Origin: Nitrospinota bacterium
GTDB lineage: Bacteria > Nitrospinota > Nitrospinia > Nitrospinales > VA-1
Reading direction: 5' to 3'
Assembly: GCA_022567815.1 (NCBI GenBank)
Contig: JADFGI010000158.1
Span: 1-7,117 of the forward strand
Length of the DNA: 7,117 nt
This document shows, piece after piece, positions 6,001-7,117 of the stretch; positions within the stretch are counted from its first letter, which is position 1, and every line of letters begins with the position of its first letter. Both the position numbers and the translations under genes were made by a program. Below the pieces are notes generated by a model. The model did not search any database and was not told the origin of the DNA. It saw only the letters and a program-made list of their open reading frames with translations.

Positions 6001-6114
6001 TGTCATGCTGAGCCTGTCGAAGTATGACCTTGATAATAAGGGTTGTCTTCACACTTCGACATACCTCTCCGGGGCATGCAGGCAATGGTGAAATATAACA
6101 GGCTCAGTGCGACA
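6001..6114. repeat. Palindromic intergenic repeat, copy B
   Basis: The ends TGTCATGCTGAGCCTGT (6001-6017) and ACAGGCTCAGTGCGACA (6098-6114) are inverted copies with a few mismatches. Inside, GTCGAAGT (6016-6023) pairs perfectly with ACTTCGAC (6053-6060). The outer sequence resembles the common GTCATGCTGAGCTTGTCGAAG dispersed-repeat family (from memory). Bases 6062-6101 match 4155-4194 of copy A at 34 of 40 positions, including CGGGGCATG. Copy B therefore looks like a mosaic of two repeat types. It lies between the TPR gene and the prenyltransferase gene and encodes nothing. Confidence 0.7.
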
Positions 6115-6181
6115 GCTACGGTTAGAAAAAATAGTTTTTCAGCACCTTGCTAGTTGTTAAATTTATTTGAGAGAAGTTTTT

Positions 6182-6187
6182 GAAGGT
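6182..6187 (+). promoter_or_regulatory. Ribosome-binding site that selects TTG 6194
   Basis: GAAGGT lies 6 bases before TTG 6194-6196, in frame with the prenyltransferase. The more distal in-frame TTG at 6167 has only AT-rich sequence upstream. A third TTG at 6203 is also possible. No ATG or GTG lies early enough in this frame. Confidence 0.5.
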
Positions 6188-6193
6188 CTCGCG

Positions 6194-7060
6194 TTGCATA
6201 CCTTGTTCAAAAAATTAGGGATTATCTTTGCCGACATAAAGTTTCAGCACACCATATTCGCGCTCCCCTTTGCGGTCATGAGCGCTTTTCTTGCGGCGGA
6301 AGGATTCCCTGAAACGGAGAAACTGCTGTGGATTCTGTTGGCGATGGTGGCCGCGAGAAGCAGTGCCATGTCCTTCAACCGCATTGTCGATGCCCGCTTC
6401 GACGCTGAGAACCCGCGCACAGAGGGGAGGGCGTTGCCTGCGGGAAAAATCGGCGCCGGGCCGTATATTGTTTTCCTTGTAGCGTCTTCGCTGATATTTA
6501 TTTTTGCCGCCGCCATGTTGAATCAGTTGGCTTTCTACCTGTCTCCGGTGGCACTGGGAATCGTTTTCTTTTACTCCCTGACCAAGCGGTTCACCGCGTA
6601 TTCTCACTTCTATTTGGGTCTTGCGATCTCGGTTGCGCCCGTTGGGGCCTGGGTGGCGATTCGGGAAGAGATTTCCCTGCTCTCACTGATACTGGGCGCG
6701 GCAGTGGTGTTCTGGCTGGTCGGATTCGACATCATTTACGCCTGCCTCGATGTCGAGCCGGACACTAAAAACAAGCTGTATTCCATTCCGCAAAAGTTTG
6801 GCATCGGGAGGGCATTGAGTTTTGCGAAGGCCGCCCATTTTGTCATGATTTTATTGTTACTGGCGTTGTTGTTTGTATCGCCCCTGCTCGGCGGATTGTA
6901 TCTGCTGGCGGTGACGATGGTGGCGGGTCTGCTGTGGTACGAACACTCGCTGGTGAGCGGGCGGGATCTATCCAAAGTGAACGTCGCGTTCTTCAACGTG
7001 AATGGCTGGATCAGTCTTTCCCTGATGGCGCTGGTCATCGTTGATTGTGTGTGGGTTTGA
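6194..7060 (+). CDS. ubiA: UbiA-family aromatic prenyltransferase (UbiA/MqnP type) for quinone synthesis
   Basis: This 288-residue integral membrane enzyme attaches a polyprenyl chain to an aromatic quinone precursor, using Mg-bound prenyl diphosphate. The first Asp-rich motif is NRIVDARFD (62-70) followed by NPRTEGRALPAG; the second is FDIIYACLDVEPD (178-190) followed by KLYSIPQKFG. About eight or nine membrane helices cover most of the rest. The HTIFALPFA start region and the KVNVAFFNVNG motif (261-271) match the UbiA-like subgroup that includes MqnP of the futalosine menaquinone route. The substrate (4-hydroxybenzoate or 1,4-dihydroxy-6-naphthoate) cannot be decided here, so the symbol is only the family name. 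The start is probably TTG 6194; the frame is open back to a TTG at 6167. A second gene seems to begin at 7113, possibly in the same operon. Confidence 0.9.
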   Translation: MHTLFKKLGIIFADIKFQHTIFALPFAVMSAFLAAEGFPETEKLLWILLAMVAARSSAMSFNRIVDARFDAENPRTEGRALPAGKIGAGPYIVFLVASSLIFIFAAAMLNQLAFYLSPVALGIVFFYSLTKRFTAYSHFYLGLAISVAPVGAWVAIREEISLLSLILGAAVVFWLVGFDIIYACLDVEPDTKNKLYSIPQKFGIGRALSFAKAAHFVMILLLLALLFVSPLLGGLYLLAVTMVAGLLWYEHSLVSGRDLSKVNVAFFNVNGWISLSLMALVIVDCVWV

Positions 7061-7065
7061 AATTA

Positions 7066-7116
7066 ATGGAACCACAGATGAACACAGATAAGCCCCCCCA
7101 GGAGGAAAACGGATGA
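7066..7116 (+). CDS. Possible 16-codon ORF overlapping the next gene start
   Basis: ATG 7066 opens a frame reading MEPQMNTDKPPQEENG and stopping at TGA 7114-7116, which overlaps the ATG at 7113 as ATGA. That geometry would allow translational coupling to the next gene. It has no clear Shine-Dalgarno, and its 5' half is the ACCACAGATGAACACAGAT sequence common in intergenic DNA, so it may well be untranslated. Confidence 0.2.
   Translation: MEPQMNTDKPPQEENG
7070..7089. repeat. ACCACAGATGAACACAGAT-type intergenic repeat
   Basis: The sequence ACCACAGATGAACACAGAT contains two near-identical units (CCACAGATGA and ACACAGATAA). I recall this motif, often continuing AAACACGGATGAA, as a frequent dispersed intergenic sequence in bacterial genomes. 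Here the GGATGAA at the window end could be the tail of the same motif, interrupted by a C-run and GGAGG. A gap this short between genes makes its presence notable. Confidence 0.4.
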
Positions 7117-7117
7117 A
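7100..7117 (+). CDS. Start of a downstream gene cut by the window edge, with its RBS
   Basis: AGGAGG at 7100-7105 is a full-strength Shine-Dalgarno, 7 bases before ATG 7113-7115. Only the start codon and two more bases are in the window, so the product is unknown. It lies 52 bases after the prenyltransferase stop in the same direction, which fits co-transcription; UbiX-like partners often follow UbiA-like genes, but nothing here shows that. Confidence 0.5.

Noticed and set aside
1..7117. CRISPR array, tRNA, rRNA or a novel defence system
   Set aside because: No regularly spaced direct repeats, no tRNA- or rRNA-like sequence and no effector-like genes are visible; the ABC, TPR and UbiA genes have ordinary explanations.

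Overview
The window looks like chromosomal DNA of a Gram-negative bacterium with a quinone-based respiratory chain. The chromosomal genes (ABC exporter, secreted TPR protein, UbiA-type prenyltransferase) are GC-richer than the left third. The palindromic intergenic repeats (CGTCGTTGCGAGGAGCG-like and GTCATGCTGAGCCTGTCGAAG-like) are of a kind I associate with deltaproteobacterial, Nitrospinota and related genomes. That placement is an impression, not a phylogenetic result.

Layout. Bases 1-127 hold the 3' end of an unidentified forward ORF and then a ribosome-binding-like site. Bases 128-1377 are a complete IS3-family insertion sequence, with both inverted repeats, orfA, an A7 frameshift site and orfB with an intact DDE triad. 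Immediately right of it, on the minus strand, is a small membrane-anchored or exported protein of unknown function (to 1832) whose last five codons and stop come from the IS end. Bases 1906-1971 carry a 21-codon fragment resembling the C-terminus of a Sel1-repeat protein, next to a short repeat-like hairpin. No target-site duplication is visible, so this left third looks like a rearranged accessory patch.

Bases 2121-3884 (minus) encode a complete half-size ABC exporter. A 419-base divergent gap (3885-4303) follows, dominated by a nested palindromic repeat (4067-4222). Bases 4304-5935 (plus) encode a secreted TPR-like protein with a histidine-rich core. A second palindromic repeat (6001-6114) shares a 40-nt core (34/40 identical) with the first, so related repeats flank the TPR gene. 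Bases 6194-7060 (plus) encode a UbiA/MqnP-type prenyltransferase for quinone synthesis, probably starting at TTG. The window ends at the apparent start of another gene (7113) behind a strong ribosome-binding site.

The genes do not form one obvious pathway. The ABC exporter and TPR protein are divergent, and the prenyltransferase may head an operon that continues to the right. I see no convincing novel multi-gene system. The most notable points are the two chimeric palindromic repeats with a shared core, the IS-capped ORF at a junction without target duplication, the Sel1 remnant, and the conserved-looking histidine cluster in the TPR protein.
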